The notes beneath the pieces were generated by a model that searched no databases, was not told where the DNA came from, and saw only the letters and a list, made by a program, of their open reading frames with translations. From positions 558,001 to 622,000 of the forward strand of contig JARHVA010004806.1 in assembly GCA_037957365.1 (NCBI GenBank): a DNA stretch of 64,000 bases, given 5' to 3'. Below are positions 12,405-24,895 of this stretch, one piece after another (positions within the stretch are counted from its first letter, which is position 1; each line of letters starts with the position of its first letter). A program made the position numbers and the translations under genes. This DNA comes from Torreya grandis (taxonomy: Eukaryota; Streptophyta; Pinopsida; Cupressales; Taxaceae).

Positions 12405-13099
12405 ACCAATAAGCAACCAATCACACACATAAGAACACTCTTACACAATTCAAAAGATAATGGTCCAAGGATACCAAAAACAAGGGGCACATTCAAATGC
12501 CAGACAATCAAAGGAACACGAATTATTCAAATGTCCATAAATCAAGAAATGACATATTCAAATGTCAACATACAACAAGTAATGACATATTAAAATGTCA
12601 AAGAGGAAAATAAAGGCATGGGTATTTCAAACAATGGAGCACATTCAAATTATCAAACAAGCAATATAGTAGCAAGGTAATACACTCAAGGAAGTGCATA
12701 AATGAAAACACAATCAACTATTGTAAACATAACATACTAGTCAAGTACATAGCATATCAAGCACATTATGAAATATATAAGCATGGATAAAGTCATGTGT
12801 AAGCACATATATGATCTCAAACATGATAATTTAAAGTGACCATAGAATGATATAAACTGGATGTATCATGATGATAGAGGTGGATGCCCCCAATGTCCTG
12901 GTGACATGAGTAGAGGGAAAGCCTAACATCTAAAAGTACATAGATCATGTATATGTATATGCCTAAATCAATCTTAATATATGTGTGAAACACATGTATA
13001 TAGAAAATACTGATATGACATCTACCAACATGGAACCAACAACATATATGGAAAGGATCTAATAAGATAAGTACATAATGAATATATTTTTGGTTTTTT
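12141..13099. other. AT-rich noncoding DNA around a TA microsatellite
   Basis: No coding homology is seen. Apart from the (TA)n tract, short CA/AT-rich phrases such as AATGACATATTCAAATGTCAA repeat loosely between 12,500 and 12,610. Confidence 0.5.
12326..12402. repeat. (TA)n microsatellite, about 38 units
   Basis: An uninterrupted run of alternating A and T over 77 bases. The IYIYIY open frames it creates on both strands are not genes. Confidence 0.98.
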
Positions 13100-14943
13100 G
13101 AATGTTTTAATTTTTTTGGTTTTTTTTTAAATATTTTGAAGATTTATAATTAAGTAATTCCTCATCATCAAAAGGTGTAGGACCACCGAGGAAAATTTTT
13201 GATCTTTTTTTATAGTGATCCAATGCCACCTCAATGTTTCTATCTAGTGGTTTACCTAAACCTAATGATGTAAAAAAATAATCATAACCATCATGCTATA
13301 TGCAAATATTTGTATCCATGTCAAGAAAAGTAATAAAAATATTTGTTATATATAGCTTGGAATTCCATTTGACTAGCCATTATTGTCCAAGCTTTAGTTC
13401 TAAATGTCGATATAATATTCATATGACCGAGGTTACTAAATGTAGACCATAGGTCATAGGTAATTGAATGTATACTTGGGATTCAGGTATTAATGGAGAG
13501 TATATGAGTTCATATGTAGTATTTAAAAGCTATTCAAGAAATGTAGTGCCATAATTTATTTCCAAATTATTCATATCAAATTAGAGATGGTAGAAATATA
13601 CCCCATCAATATTAGCAGTAATATTCAAATCTTATTACTTTGGTCACTTTTAAAGATGGTTCTCTTTTGAAAGATAAGAATGATTTTGTCTTTTATGCAT
13701 TTCACACATAATTTGTACTCATCCCTCACTCTTATATTTATGAATTAGGTTCCTCAATACCTCACATTGATTAGTATGATGGTGAATGATTTAATGATAA
13801 TTAGAATATGGTACTGCCTCTATAAGTAATAATATACTAGCTAATCTATGTCTATTAGAAGGTAAATATATCATTCTATGTCCAAGTAACATAAATAATA
13901 TGGTATTTGAAGTATCTTATTGTAACATGATCTGTAAATTATAGAGTGAAGCTTTTTGATAAGATTCCATATTGTTCACATGATGTACTTGCATTTTACC
14001 CCTATAATATTAAATCAATGTTTTTAAAAGTATTTACTTACTCTTTTGTTATTTTTTATTTTCCATTATTTGGATTCAATTGGGCATCTTCTGAATGTGA
14101 GCTTAGCTTATATATACCAGGACCTTTAAGTTTGAGTAGGCTATTCAAAAGGTGATTAAGTAGATCAAATTTTAGTTTTTGCATTTTATCATTTGTCATA
14201 TTGTAAGTGGTATAATCATCACTATCATAGTAATATGAAACATGACCATATTTCTATTCAATATAGACTAAAAAAGGAAGCTCAAATGCTAGGGGCTCTT
14301 ATGGTTTTATTGTCTCCTTTGGTAATGGTTCTTGCTCTCTATGTACATTTATGTGTACTTTAGTATTGAGTGCCTTATCTACATATAGAGATAAATGAGA
14401 CATTATACTTGACTCACCTATTTCATACATGTGTATATGCTCAAGATGAATGCATTACTTAGGTGGTACCATTATAGGAATGCCCTTTATTTCAAAATGT
14501 ATCATTTTTTAAAATTTGAAATGTTCATCATCGATGGGCATTGCCAATAAGGTCCCATTATGTATGAATTTTACACATCGATGTATTATAGAAGGGATAA
14601 ATTCCATTTGATGTATCCATGGTCTACCTAAAATCACATTATAATGTAATGATTGAGACATCACTTGAAAAGTAGTTAGAACTATTTTTGGCCCCAATAT
14701 CACATATAATATGATTTGGCCAATTGGAGGGTAATATGAATTATCAAACCATTTGATATGCATAACTAATTTTTGAAGAAGATTGGTGCTAATGCCTATG
14801 GTAGCTAGGAAATATATATTACAAATGTTTAGGCCTGATCCATTATTAATGAACACCTTTTTGACACCATATTATATGAATAAAGAAAAATCTTGGTTAA
14901 TAATATCTTTAGATGGTAAATCTATTGGATCAAAGGTAATGAG
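13100..14943 (-). pseudogene. G2 protease and downstream linker (left half of a split element)
   Basis: The open piece 14,856-14,509 (115 codons) is a retropepsin of the Tat-like type. It has FINNGSGLNIC at the active site, VILGRPWIHQMEF near the C-terminal end and IPSIIHRCVKF after it. The catalytic Asp has become Asn (IDNG to INNG), so the enzyme would be dead. From about 14,500 down to 13,100 a stop-rich linker continues in the same direction, with phrases such as YDSDDYTTYN; G3 has a linker of similar length at the same place. RT is not found, so G2 is truncated on this side. The frame upstream of protease resumes at 41,605, across the G3 insertion. Confidence 0.75.
14939..14943. repeat. 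G3 target-site duplication, left copy (ATGAG)
   Basis: Five bases directly before the G3 left LTR, identical to 41,605-41,609. A 5-bp duplication is usual for Ty3/gypsy integration. Confidence 0.9.
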
Positions 14944-15438
14944 TATAACATAGGATTATGAAGAATATTGTTAGTCTCTTGTTAGTGAATAAAATTCAAA
15001 CCAAATAACTTCAATACAAACTAACAATGTTAGCATATGTACTTGGGTGAGCATAAATAACAAGAACACATTAAGATACAACTAAAAGCACAAAAGAAAA
15101 ACTCCCTTTTCAAATTTATTGTAGCTCCAAATTTGCTTATTGAGGTAGTTAGCTTTCTCAGCTATGTGATAAAAAAATATTTATTAATGAAGCCCTATTG
15201 TTCCACCTCTACTTATCACCTTGTTAATGTTGGTTGGCTTGGGCTTGGCTTGGTAAATGGGCATGGTAAAAATACAATAATGAATTTTTTTGGAGGTGTT
15301 TTGGCATAATAAATTTACACCAAGAGAGATTATTTTCCAATGGGTGAGGCCTTATATTTATAGCCTCCAAAGTTAACTCTATCCTAAGTGTAATAATCAT
15401 GGTTGAGTTTGAACTAACCCTAATTGAGTTAAGGAGGG
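14944..15438 (-). repeat. G3 3' LTR, left piece
   Basis: Aligns with 40,523 to about 41,086 of the intact LTR, beginning TATAACATAGG (TGTAACATAGG in the other copy) and ending AGTTAAGGAGGG where G4 begins. It contains the LTR TATA box. In sampled blocks it is roughly 80-85% identical to the right LTR. Confidence 0.88.
15351..15365 (-). promoter_or_regulatory. G3 3' LTR TATA box
   Basis: The minus strand reads GGCTATAAATATAAG. The intact LTR has GGCTATAATACAAG at the matching site (40,967-40,980). Confidence 0.6.
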
Positions 15439-15613
15439 TGTCGACGCTGGAGATTACACCCGATGGTAGGAAAATAGGTTCCTGCCCTCTCCCCGCAACA
15501 TGGAAACTCCTCTCTCACCTGTGGGATGGTGAAGCAGGAGAGGAGAGTCTCTAGATATGGGCTAGTTCCCTCTGGTGTATCTTGTTTGTTTCAGGCAGTG
15601 CAAAAACACATAC

Positions 15614-15615
<2 letters not shown>

Positions 15616-15668
<53 letters not shown>
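15616..15668. repeat. (TA)n microsatellite in G4 left LTR
   Basis: A 53-base alternating A/T run at the same LTR position as the 89-base run at 24,293-24,381, so it was present before integration and has since changed length. Confidence 0.98.
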
Positions 15669-15669
<1 letters not shown>

Positions 15670-16169
15670 CTATAAACTGGGGGGGAATGAAAAGGGAAGA
15701 AGATGCAAGAAAGAAAACTACCTACTCTAAAGAGGTGATACACCAAAATAAAGGTGGACCCTCCCACATCCACACTCAGAATCAGGGCAAACAATATGAC
15801 ATGCACTTCAGGCTTGGAAAAGAAACTAGTTTACAAGAAAAGATAGGAAAAGGTCCTCATAAAATAGAAATAGAGACTCACCAAGGTGTTGTACTACACA
15901 CACTGTAAGTGACTTCCCTTGTTTTTCTTCTCAAAATAACTCTTCTCCTGTGAGCTGCGAACTGGAGCCTTAAAGATGGCTGGTTTGTTGGCATTAACCT
16001 ATGAAAGTATCGAAGATAATGACTAAACACAAATAATACTCAGGGCACACACAAAAAATCTATTCAAGATGGAGGCAAAAAACTGTATTTTATTAATTTA
16101 GGTGGAAAATTTACAGAGCTGTGCTCTTTACAAAAAAAATGGAGGAGACCCTTAAAATGACCAAGTCTG

Positions 16170-16182
16170 CCAATTTATATGG
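16170..16182 (-). promoter_or_regulatory. G4 3' LTR TATA box (CCATATAAATTGG)
   Basis: TATAAAT on the minus strand, unchanged in both LTRs (other copy 24,883-24,895). Confidence 0.5.
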
Positions 16183-17040
16183 AAAAGCCAAGAGGAGTCT
16201 CATTGGTGTTTTGCTTACAAGTGGCTGCTTGAGTCTTCATTGGGAAAGGGAAAAACACTATAGATGACATCAGAAAACTGATGGGACCATGCTTGCTATT
16301 TTGTCCTTTTCCCATTTTATCCTATCTGCTCTATAGCTTGCCTTTAATGTATTGTTGGGTTTTGAAAGTCCTGCAGACTCGTTTGGTCTGCGGTACAGTT
16401 TTCCTTATGGGATTTTTCATGGGTCCTACAGACTATTGTGCATGGTAGTTTTACCACTGACTGTTGTTTGTAGTCATTTTTCCACTGAGGATTGTTGTTC
16501 CCATTGGGTAGACATTTCTTGTTGGGCAGACATTTCTTGTTGTATGCGCCCAACTTGACTCCTTTTTACCACGCATCCTACCTGCCAGAATCCCTTCGTG
16601 GCTTGCTCGAGCTGGTCTACGACCTGCTTGATTGTTGGCAAGCTTGGATATTGGCCGTGTTGGGCTTTGAAAGTCCCGTGGACTTGTGCAACTCCTTTGC
16701 GGCCTACTTGAATTTCTTCGGCTTGCCTTTCGGCTTTGTCACCTCATGCATCGAGGTTTAGCTTGGTCTACTCTCAGGTTTTAATGTTTATTCCCTCTGT
16801 GAATTTTATGTTTTCCATAGGATTTATGTTCGTAGATGTTTTCTGTAGATAAAAAGTCTATGGAAATTCATTTGCGCAAGCCTTTGGTATTTTACCTGGG
16901 CTTTTTTGCATTTGTCACCCCCACTATCTTCATGCATGAATATTTTCATTTAGATGTCTTCATGCCAGCAGGATATTTCTCCATCACTTAATGTTGTTAG
17001 CAGAAATTCTACCGCTAACTACTGCCACTGACTATCGTGC

Positions 17041-17220
17041 ACAGTGAAATCACCACTAACTACCATGGACTACCATGTGTGGCAACTTCTCCGCTGACTG
17101 CTGTGTTGGCTGCCGTGCATGACAACCTCATCGCTGATTCTCGTGTTGGCTACCATGCATGGAAACTTTCCTAATAAATGCCATGTTGGCTGTTGTGTGT
17201 GGCAACTTCACCACTACTAC
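17041..17220. repeat. 40-bp tandem repeats in U3 of G4 left LTR
   Basis: GGCAACTT-like words recur exactly 40 bases apart at 17,081, 17,121, 17,161 and 17,201, each preceded by GTGTTGGCT-CC-TG-, with one more diverged unit to the left. In element orientation they sit about 0.9-1.05 kb upstream of the TATA box, a place where enhancer repeats could act. Confidence 0.85.
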
Positions 17221-17816
17221 TATGGACTGCATGATGGGCTTTGTTTTTCCATAGAGTTTTGAATTTCCATCAGGCCTGTTTGGTGTGTAACCCGTGGACT
17301 TGTCTATGGATGTTTTCTCATGGACAAAAGTCTGCATAGAAATTCATCTGCATTTAGCCTTATGTTCTTTCCCATGGGCTTTTGCTTTAAACCCAACTCT
17401 TTCCATTTGTAAACACCTAGGTTTCTTACGTTGTTTTTCTTTTAATGTGACTCGGCCCTTTGTGTCTAAGTCGTGGGCTTTTGTTTTAAATCATGCTCGA
17501 AGGAATTCGGGGCTTGGTTAAAAAATGTTGAACTCATTTGAAATTTGGACTTTGAACCAAAATGAATTGAACCTTGGACTCCAAAAAGCATTAAACATGA
17601 ATTCAAACAAGGCCATGGATGAACTAGACCGTTGAAGAACCGTGTGTTGAAATTGAACTCACTGAACTCGCCAGCTGATGAATTAGGCCAAGCTAATGCT
17701 TTAAACGAGACTGTCAAACCCTGAAGATGGACCTTGCAACCTGAAATTGATTGGCCTTTCATAGAGATTGAAGAGGGTGACCAAAATTTTACTAGAGGGG
17801 CAAAATTGGGTCAACA

Positions 17817-18071
17817 AATTGGTGACTCACAAGGTAAGCGTGCCTGCTATGCTTAAAACCCAATTGCCTTGCATATCCGTTGGGTGTGGAGTCAGATGCA
17901 GCTCAAAAAGAATTAATAATATCCTGAAAGATCCCAAGATCAAATACATAGAATTTACCCCCATACACAAAGGGAAATACATAAGACTAAAAAAAAATAA
18001 CTGTGCAAACTGCACTTAGGGAAAATAGGAAACAAAACAAGGGAAACTATGTATAGTCAAACCAAAAAAAA
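17817..18071. other. G4 3' noncoding segment without an evident polypurine tract
   Basis: The stretch between the gag-pol stop and the 3' LTR. The minus strand next to the LTR reads GTGAGTCACCAATT, which is not purine-rich. On the plus strand the same site reads TTGGTGACTCAC, like a primer-binding site in the opposite direction. A-rich runs lie at 17,980-18,070. Confidence 0.5.
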
Positions 18072-21000
18072 TCAGTGGCAATGCTTTAGATGTATCCTGC
18101 TAACTGGGATACACAATTTTTTGTCATCTAACTTGGAAAGTTGGAATGTGTTATGCTACTTGCATTGAGTGATTATATAAGGACCACTCAAAAGGGCATC
18201 AAATTTTGCATGTTTTTTGGGCTTATCTCTATCTTCGTCCCATTTTAAGACAATGTCTCCTTTAGTGAAAATTTTTGACAAAGATTTCTTGTCAAAATGT
18301 CTTTTCACTTGCTATTGGTGACTGATCATAGAGACCATGGCCTGATTCCTTACCTCTTGGAGCTCCATTAGTTTGCACAATCTTACTTCCATACTACTTC
18401 CTTCTTCTAACTGTAGCTGATGGGCAAGATCTAATGCTAGCAATTCAAGTGAGATGGGAAGCCTAGCTTCCCTTCCATATATGAGCGTATATGGGGAATT
18501 TATGATTGCTATCTTCAGAGTGATTCAATTGGCCCATAGAGCTATCTTCAACTTGGCATGCCAAGTTTTCTAATTTTCTTCCATGGTCCTCTTTATAATC
18601 TTGATCAAATTTTTGTTGGTGGACTCAGCCAGCCCATTCCCCTATGGGTAGTAATTTGATGAAGTGCTGAGGTATATACCATACCTTAGCGCCCATTCAC
18701 TAGTTTTGGTTCCCAGGAAAGCCAAGGCATTATCTGAGATTATAGTGGCTAAGACCCCAAAACATGTCACTAAGTCCTCATAGAAATCCAGGACTGCACT
18801 TTCATTCACTTCCTTCAAAGCAATGGCTTCCACCCACCTGGTGAAATAATCCGTAGCAGTCAGGACCCATTTGTGTCTGTCACTGGAGGGAGGATTGATC
18901 ATCCCTATGAAATCTAGGCCCTACTGCATGAATGGTTGTTTAACTTGAATGGGTTGTAGGGGCATGGCAGCCAATCACTACTTTCCATCAAAAAGTGCAC
19001 ACTTCTGGCACTTCCTTACCCAGGCATGGGTATCCTTAAAAAGAGTGGACCAGAAATAGCCAGCTCTCATTATTTTTGTTGCCGTGGTCTTAGGGGTGAA
19101 ATGGCCGCCTACTGGCTCATCATGAAACTCAGCCAATACCTTGTCAGCCTGACTAGGGTCAATGCATCTTAGGAGAACCCCAGAGAGATCCTTCCTAAAT
19201 AATACTCCATCAATCAAAACATAAGGAAGGGACTAAAGTTTAAAATACCTTCTTCTGGCCCTACTAAAACCCTGTGGACATTCGCCCATAAGAAGGAAGC
19301 ACCTCATGTCCAGTATCCAATCTCTTATGACATCTGGTTCTTCTGTAGTGGCTATGTCATGGATCATCAAGTTGTCTTCACCCTTTTGCCTCAAATCTGT
19401 TGCTAGCTATTCACACAGGCCCGTTCTTCTCACCAACTTGGCAATTTTGATGTCTATGTCATACTCCATCACTTTGGTGATCCATCCCTCTCTTTTCTCA
19501 TTTAAGTCTTGATTGGTCAAGAAATCCTTGATGCCAGGATGTGGAACCATGAGATGGATCCTTCTATTTGACAACATATATTTGAATTTATTCAAGCTGC
19601 GCACTACTGCCAGGACTTGCTTCTCTACGTAGGTGTACCTGATTTTGAAGTCCTCTAACCCTTGGCTAAAGAAGGTGAGTGGTTGCTCGAGGTTATCACT
19701 ATTTTCTTGAGTAAGCATGGTAGATATCACTTCTCCATTGCTGAAGGTATAGAGATTGAGGTCTTTATTGAAGTCGGGGCTGATTAGAGTGGGAGCTTGG
19801 GTCAAAGCTTGCTTGATGGCTGTAAAGCTGTCTTTTCTTGGCATTGTCCATTTGAATTCTTCACCCTTCCTCAGCATAGAGGTTAGGGGTTTGACTATCT
19901 CAACAAAATTTGGAATGAACCTCTGAATGAAATTTATCCAGCCAAAGAAAATCTGTAGGCCTTTCTTGTGCTTTGGTAGGGACATCTCAAGGATGGAGCA
20001 GAATCTCTCGAGGTCAATAGACAAACCTTCCTCAGACACAATGTAGCCAAGAAGTTTCCCCTCATGAACAACAAATACACCATTCTTTAGATTTAGAGAG
20101 ATGCCAAATTCCCTACACTTATTAAAAATCTACCTGAGGTACTCCATGTGCTGTCCCACCTCCCTGGAGAAAACCGTTATATCATCAAGGTACACCAGCA
20201 TGTTCTTATTTATCAAACCACTGAAAGCCATGTTTGTGGCTCACTGGAAGGTAGCACCAACATTGGTTATCCTGAAAGGCATCTTCTGGTAGGTGAACGT
20301 TCCCCATTTAGTGGTAAAGGTTGTTTTGTATTGGTCACAGCCTCTTACTAGAATCTGATTATATCTTGAATAACCATCCAGAAGGAAGAAATGTTTGGAA
20401 CCAGTTACCTTTTGGAGGATCTGCTCCATGTTCAAGAGGGGATAATGATCCTTTAAAGAGACTTTATTAAGGTCTCTAAAGTTGATGCACAGCTTGATCT
20501 CCCCATTTTTCTTTCTAACTGGAACCAAATTGGCCAACCATGAGGAATTTTTGATTAGAAATATAATGCCGAACTCAATCAACTTGACCAATTCTTTCTG
20601 CATAAGGAGTTTGATCATCGGATTAATAGGACTCTATTTTTGTGTGACTAGTTTTACACCTTCTTCTAATTCAATGGCGTGTTGGGCAAGTCTTGGATCG
20701 AAGCCTTTCAAGTCACTATAATTCCAGGCAAAGACATTAGCAAACTCCTGACATAGCAGAATGAAAGCTTGCCTTTCTTGAAATGTGCAGACCTTACCAA
20801 GTGCTAGCAGCTTGTCCTTGAAGATTTCAACTTTTTCATAATTCTCCTCTCTAGTAGTGATGTATGCTTTGTCATCTCTTAGTTGGTCATCTCCATTGAA
20901 AATACTCTCAAGTGTGACCAAACCCTTAGGGAGTTTATTGTTCTTCAATTGAACAATCTGATTTCCGTATTGCTGCTACAATTTCACTTGATTATGGACT

Positions 21001-23951
21001 GTGAGCTCAGCTTCTTCCTGCAGGAAGAGAGCTATCTGTTGGTCACTTTTGAAGACCTACCAATTTATAATATTGTCTAGAATTGAAGGCTGAACCACCA
21101 CTCTTAAATGGCACAAACCACAATCCCTGCTTATTTCTTTTGAAACATCAAATTGGGCGCCAATAGCTGCCAGCCTGTCGGCTTGCTTATTCTATTCCTT
21201 GGGAATCAAAGTAATGTTAAGAGCAAGGAAATCCTCCATCAAGTCCCAGACTCTGTGCTTGTAAGACTTCAGCAAGGAGTTCTTGGTTAGGTTCAAGTTT
21301 CTTATTTGGTTCACAATTAATTCACTATCCCCTAGGATTTGCAACTCCCTAATTCCTCTCTTCCTTGCCCACTCAAGTCCATGAATCAAAGACTCATATT
21401 TTGCAACATTACATGTGCAAGAGAACTAGAAACAGAAAGCTGAAAAGTACCTTTCTTTAGAAGGGGAAACTAACATTGCCCCACCACTAGCACCCAATTT
21501 ACTTCTGGAACTGTCAAAGTATAGCTGCCATAGGCCAAGGTCTTCTTTGTTTTCCTTCATTATATTGGGCATGATGGCACCTCCTTCATGCAAGCAATAG
21601 ATGCCAAGGTCTGCTTCCTCAATAAACTTATAAGGATCATGCTCGAAGTTATCACTTCCCTACTCATCCAAGAGTAGATCTATGACTCCTTCAAGAGCAG
21701 AAGATGAAGATCGGTCCATCTGAGACTCTTCTAGATCGATGATAGTGTAACTGACATTTGTTGCCTTGGGTGAATAGGGCTCTAGGTGGTCCTTGTAGAG
21801 TGGCTCAGATTTGATTTTCACTTTGGTCCCATACTTGGTTCTAAAAACTAGATATGACCAATTCGCTGCTAGATAGCCACCTATCTTAGACATAAAGCCC
21901 CTAGACAAACAGATTGCAAAATATGGAGGAACGTCCACTACCACTATATCTTGGGGGATTGGGAATGTCAGGCAGGCATGCAATGTTAAACTCAATCCTT
22001 TCAGGATTCTGACTGTCTTTGTAGGCATCCCATCTAGTTGTAAGACTCCTTTGTTCATTACTTCATACTTTAATCCCATCTTATCAATAATGCACTTGGG
22101 CATCACTAAAGTGTTGGCCCCACTATCGATTATGCAATTGTGTACTAAGAAATACCCTATGATTAGAGATACATAAAAGGGGGGAGTCCTTTCTTCTTTC
22201 TTTACCTGACCTAAAGTAAAAAGCTGCCCATTCATCATTAGGATGTTATTAGTGTCTGCTTGGATGGCTTGTCGATCTAGTTCATGCAATTCTTTCTTTA
22301 ATACCTCCTTTTGTCCTGGAAGAGATAATGAATCCCATAGAGAAATGCTCACATGCAATTTCTTCATTTGATCAACTATATTAACTTGGGGGTTGATTCC
22401 CTTCGTGCTTTCCTTTGGGCTGATCCCAGCTGGAACTGTAGACCGAGGAGCTGGAGGTGCAGATAGTTGTCTGGAAATTAGGGCCCTTTGAAATGGGTGT
22501 GATGGAGGATTCATTACTGCGTGAGGGGAAGCCTACACTTCTCCAACTGCTCTTCTTTTAAATCTTGTGTTGGCTATGATGCAATCAACTTGATTGTCTG
22601 CAGTACCCCCATGATTAATTGCACAGAGCTCACCCTCTTCATGATTTATTAGGGTAGAATCTAGCTGAGTTTGATTGTTACTCGTGCTGGGTTGAGCTGG
22701 GAACTCAAAAAATTGGGAATGATCAGCAGCCTAGTTTTTTGAATTCTAGAAAAAATTTAGCATGTCATTCGTATGGACAGTTTGCTCTTGACCATGTCCC
22801 ATGGTCGAACAGCTAGGCTATTCCTATACAAGGTTATTCTGAACTGGCACCATGGCTTTAGATGATGAAGAGGGGCCTGAGTTATAATTTTGATAAGGCC
22901 TGGTCTAAGTAAGCTGACCCTATCCTTGATTATAGCCTTAAAAAGGGTTTTTAGGTGCTTGACCATAATGTTGATAACCCAAATTCGACTTGTTATTTTG
23001 AGCTTGTTGCCTTTTAAGAGCTACAAGTTCATTTGACATGTTTTGTAATAGGCTTTTAACCTCATGTAGTTCATTTGATGGAACAACAACTGGCTTCTCA
23101 ATGCTAGGCACAGGGGCTAATGTGGGTGCAACAATTTGGATAGGGGGCAACATCTCTGGGAAAAGTGGCATGTGGGGCCTAAAGGCATTTTTTCCAGCTT
23201 GAACCAAGCAATTTTTGGCTGCTATGGCAATGTCATAAGCAACTAGCAGTATATGTCCTCCCATAGATTAGGTCATCACTATAATTCCATTGTTTAATGC
23301 TTTTAAATAGTACAAGAAAGCGTAGCTGGGAGTCGGCCTTACCAAGATGGGAATTCTATCCCAAGTCTTTTGAAACCACATGTTGAAGTCCTGCATGTAC
23401 TCGTGCAGAGCTCTCTTTATAGTTGTCAGTTGCTCAGCAAGAGAGAGGCCATCACTTTTTTCCCTAAAATGATTAGTTAAGCGGGTGCCAAATTCATTCT
23501 AGGAATGTATGGAATTCATAGGCAAGGTTCCGTACCAATCAAGAGCCTTGCCTTTAAGGTACAATGCCAATAATCTGATGGCAATATTTTCCTCTGTTAT
23601 ATTGTGAATATTGCAAAGGTTGGCAATATTATTGATATGCTTAACAATTGTAATTGACCCCACTCCATCAAAAGAAGGCACATTTTTTAGAGCTGTTCCT
23701 GGAATCGGATCATAGCGTGGGAGGTTTAAGGGGCTCTCACCGTGAAAAGCTACAAAAAGCAATGCCATGGCTGGAACGGGCTGTAACTGTGGCTGAGTTG
23801 GGTTGGTGTTCCTAGCAACAAGTCTAGGAGGATTTACTAATGGATAAGGGTGAGTTCTTTCAAACCTAAGCCTTTTAGTAGAGTTTAAAGGTAGCTCAAT
23901 GAAAACAAAAGGGACCCCCCTTGAAGCTGACCTTGTGGTGACTTTTGGCAT
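18072..23951 (-). pseudogene. G4 gag-pol polyprotein, one frame with about 27 stops
   Basis: The frame runs from ATG at 23,951 (MPKVTTRSASRG) to TGA at 18,072, 1,959 codons, with no net frameshift. Approximate residues: Gag core with ALDWYGTLP (140), no zinc knuckle seen; protease active site DSGANTL (608); extra RNase H (805-940) with LYFDSS, YESLIHG, GDSELIV and ADRLAAIGA; RT (1,112-1,335) with YLDD (about 1,254); a second RNase H (1,375-1,505) that lacks a clear first Asp; integrase HHCC finger (1,603-1,650); integrase core (1,685-1,778) with TDYFTRW, ISDNALAF and GNGLAEST; and a C-terminal GPY-type region without chromodomain. By eye the stops are 22 TAG, 3 TGA and 2 TAA. Several sit where relatives have Gln (YYP-stop-GNG) or Trp (stop-GLDF). 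It cannot be translated whole, but most catalytic residues survive. Confidence 0.93.
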
Positions 23952-24091
23952 AGAAGTTTAAGTGACTGGTCTTAAAATAAAGAACTAAGCTCTTACCAGT
24001 AGAGTCACCAGATGCTGGAAATCTTTGAAATGATTGTAGCAGGACCAGCATCAATCCTGAAATACTACTGCATTGGAAACTGATAAAATTA

Positions 24092-24111
24092 CCATCCCAC
24101 TAGGCGTGCCA
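24092..24111 (-). promoter_or_regulatory. G4 primer-binding site
   Basis: The minus strand reads TGGCACGCCTAGTGGGATGG, four bases inside the 5' LTR end (CA at 24,117-24,116). The same site type occurs in G3 and G1, always on the gag side. Confidence 0.75.
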
Positions 24112-24288
24112 AAACTGCTGATGCTAGAGATTGTACCCGGTGGTAGGAAAACAGGTTCCTACCCTCTCCTCGCAACATGGAAACTCCTCTCTCATGTGTG
24201 GGATGGCGAAGCAGGAGAAGAGAGTCTCTAGATATGGGCTAGTTCCCTCTGGTGTATCTTGTTTGTTTTAGGCAGTGCAAAAATACAT

Positions 24289-24292
<4 letters not shown>

Positions 24293-24381
<89 letters not shown>
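24293..24381. repeat. (TA)n microsatellite in G4 right LTR
   Basis: An 89-base alternating A/T run, longer than its partner at 15,616-15,668. The flanking ACATAC(A)-A and GCTATAAACTGGGGGG sequences match between LTRs. Confidence 0.98.
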
Positions 24382-24382
<1 letters not shown>

Positions 24383-24882
24383 CTATAAACTGGGGGGGGA
24401 ATGAAAAGGGAAGAAGATGCAAGAAATCAAACTACCTACTCTAAAGAGGTGATACACCAAAATAAAGGTGGACCCTCCCACATCCACACTCAGAATCAGG
24501 GCAAACAATATGACATGCACTTCAGGCTTTGAAAACAAACTAGTTTACAAGAAAAGATAGGAAAAGGTCCTTAGAAAATAGAAATAGAGACTCACCAAGG
24601 TGTTGTACTACACACACTGTAAGTGACTTCCCTTGTTTTTCTTCTCAAAAGAACTCTTCTCCTGTGAGCTGCAAACTGGAGCCTTATAGATGGTTGGTCT
24701 ATTGGCATTAACCTATGAAAGTATCAAAGATAATGACTAAACACAAATAATACTCAGGGCACACACAGAAAATCTATTCAAGATGGAGGCAAAAAATTGT
24801 ATTTTATTGATTCAGGTGGAAAATTTGCAGAGCTGTGCTCTTTACAAAAAAATGGAGGAGACCCTTAAAATGACCAAGTCTG

Positions 24883-24895
24883 CCAATTTATATGG
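24883..24895 (-). promoter_or_regulatory. G4 5' LTR TATA box (CCATATAAATTGG)
   Basis: The probable promoter for the G4 transcript, unchanged between the two LTRs although neighbouring bases have diverged. Confidence 0.55.

Larger units (their letters stand above)
15439..17816 (-). repeat. G4 3' LTR
   Basis: Matches 24,116-26,491 along its length to about 17,794. The remaining 22 bases, ending GTCAACA, complete a terminal inverted pair with TGTCGAC at 15,439. On the minus strand it starts TGTTGACCC-AATTTTG, similar to the G3 LTR start TGTAGACACCCCATTTTGG, which supports the minus orientation. It carries a (TA)n tract, a TATA box and five 40-bp repeats. Confidence 0.88.

Noticed and set aside
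12290..12593. Open frames with IYIYIY runs on both strands, also near 15.6 and 24.3 kb
   Set aside because: They are translations of (TA)n tracts.
16344..17521. Several 60-90-codon frames within the G4 LTR, also at 25.0-26.1 kb
   Set aside because: They lie on both strands of LTR sequence, overlap one another, and have no motifs.
22757..22966. 69-codon minus frame in another phase inside G4 gag
   Set aside because: Out of phase with the 1,959-codon frame and without motifs.
18072..23951. TAG reassigned as a sense codon, making G4 gag-pol functional
   Set aside because: TAG falls at both Gln and Trp positions, TAA and TGA stops also occur, and the other decayed elements show the same pattern. 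Deamination explains it better.
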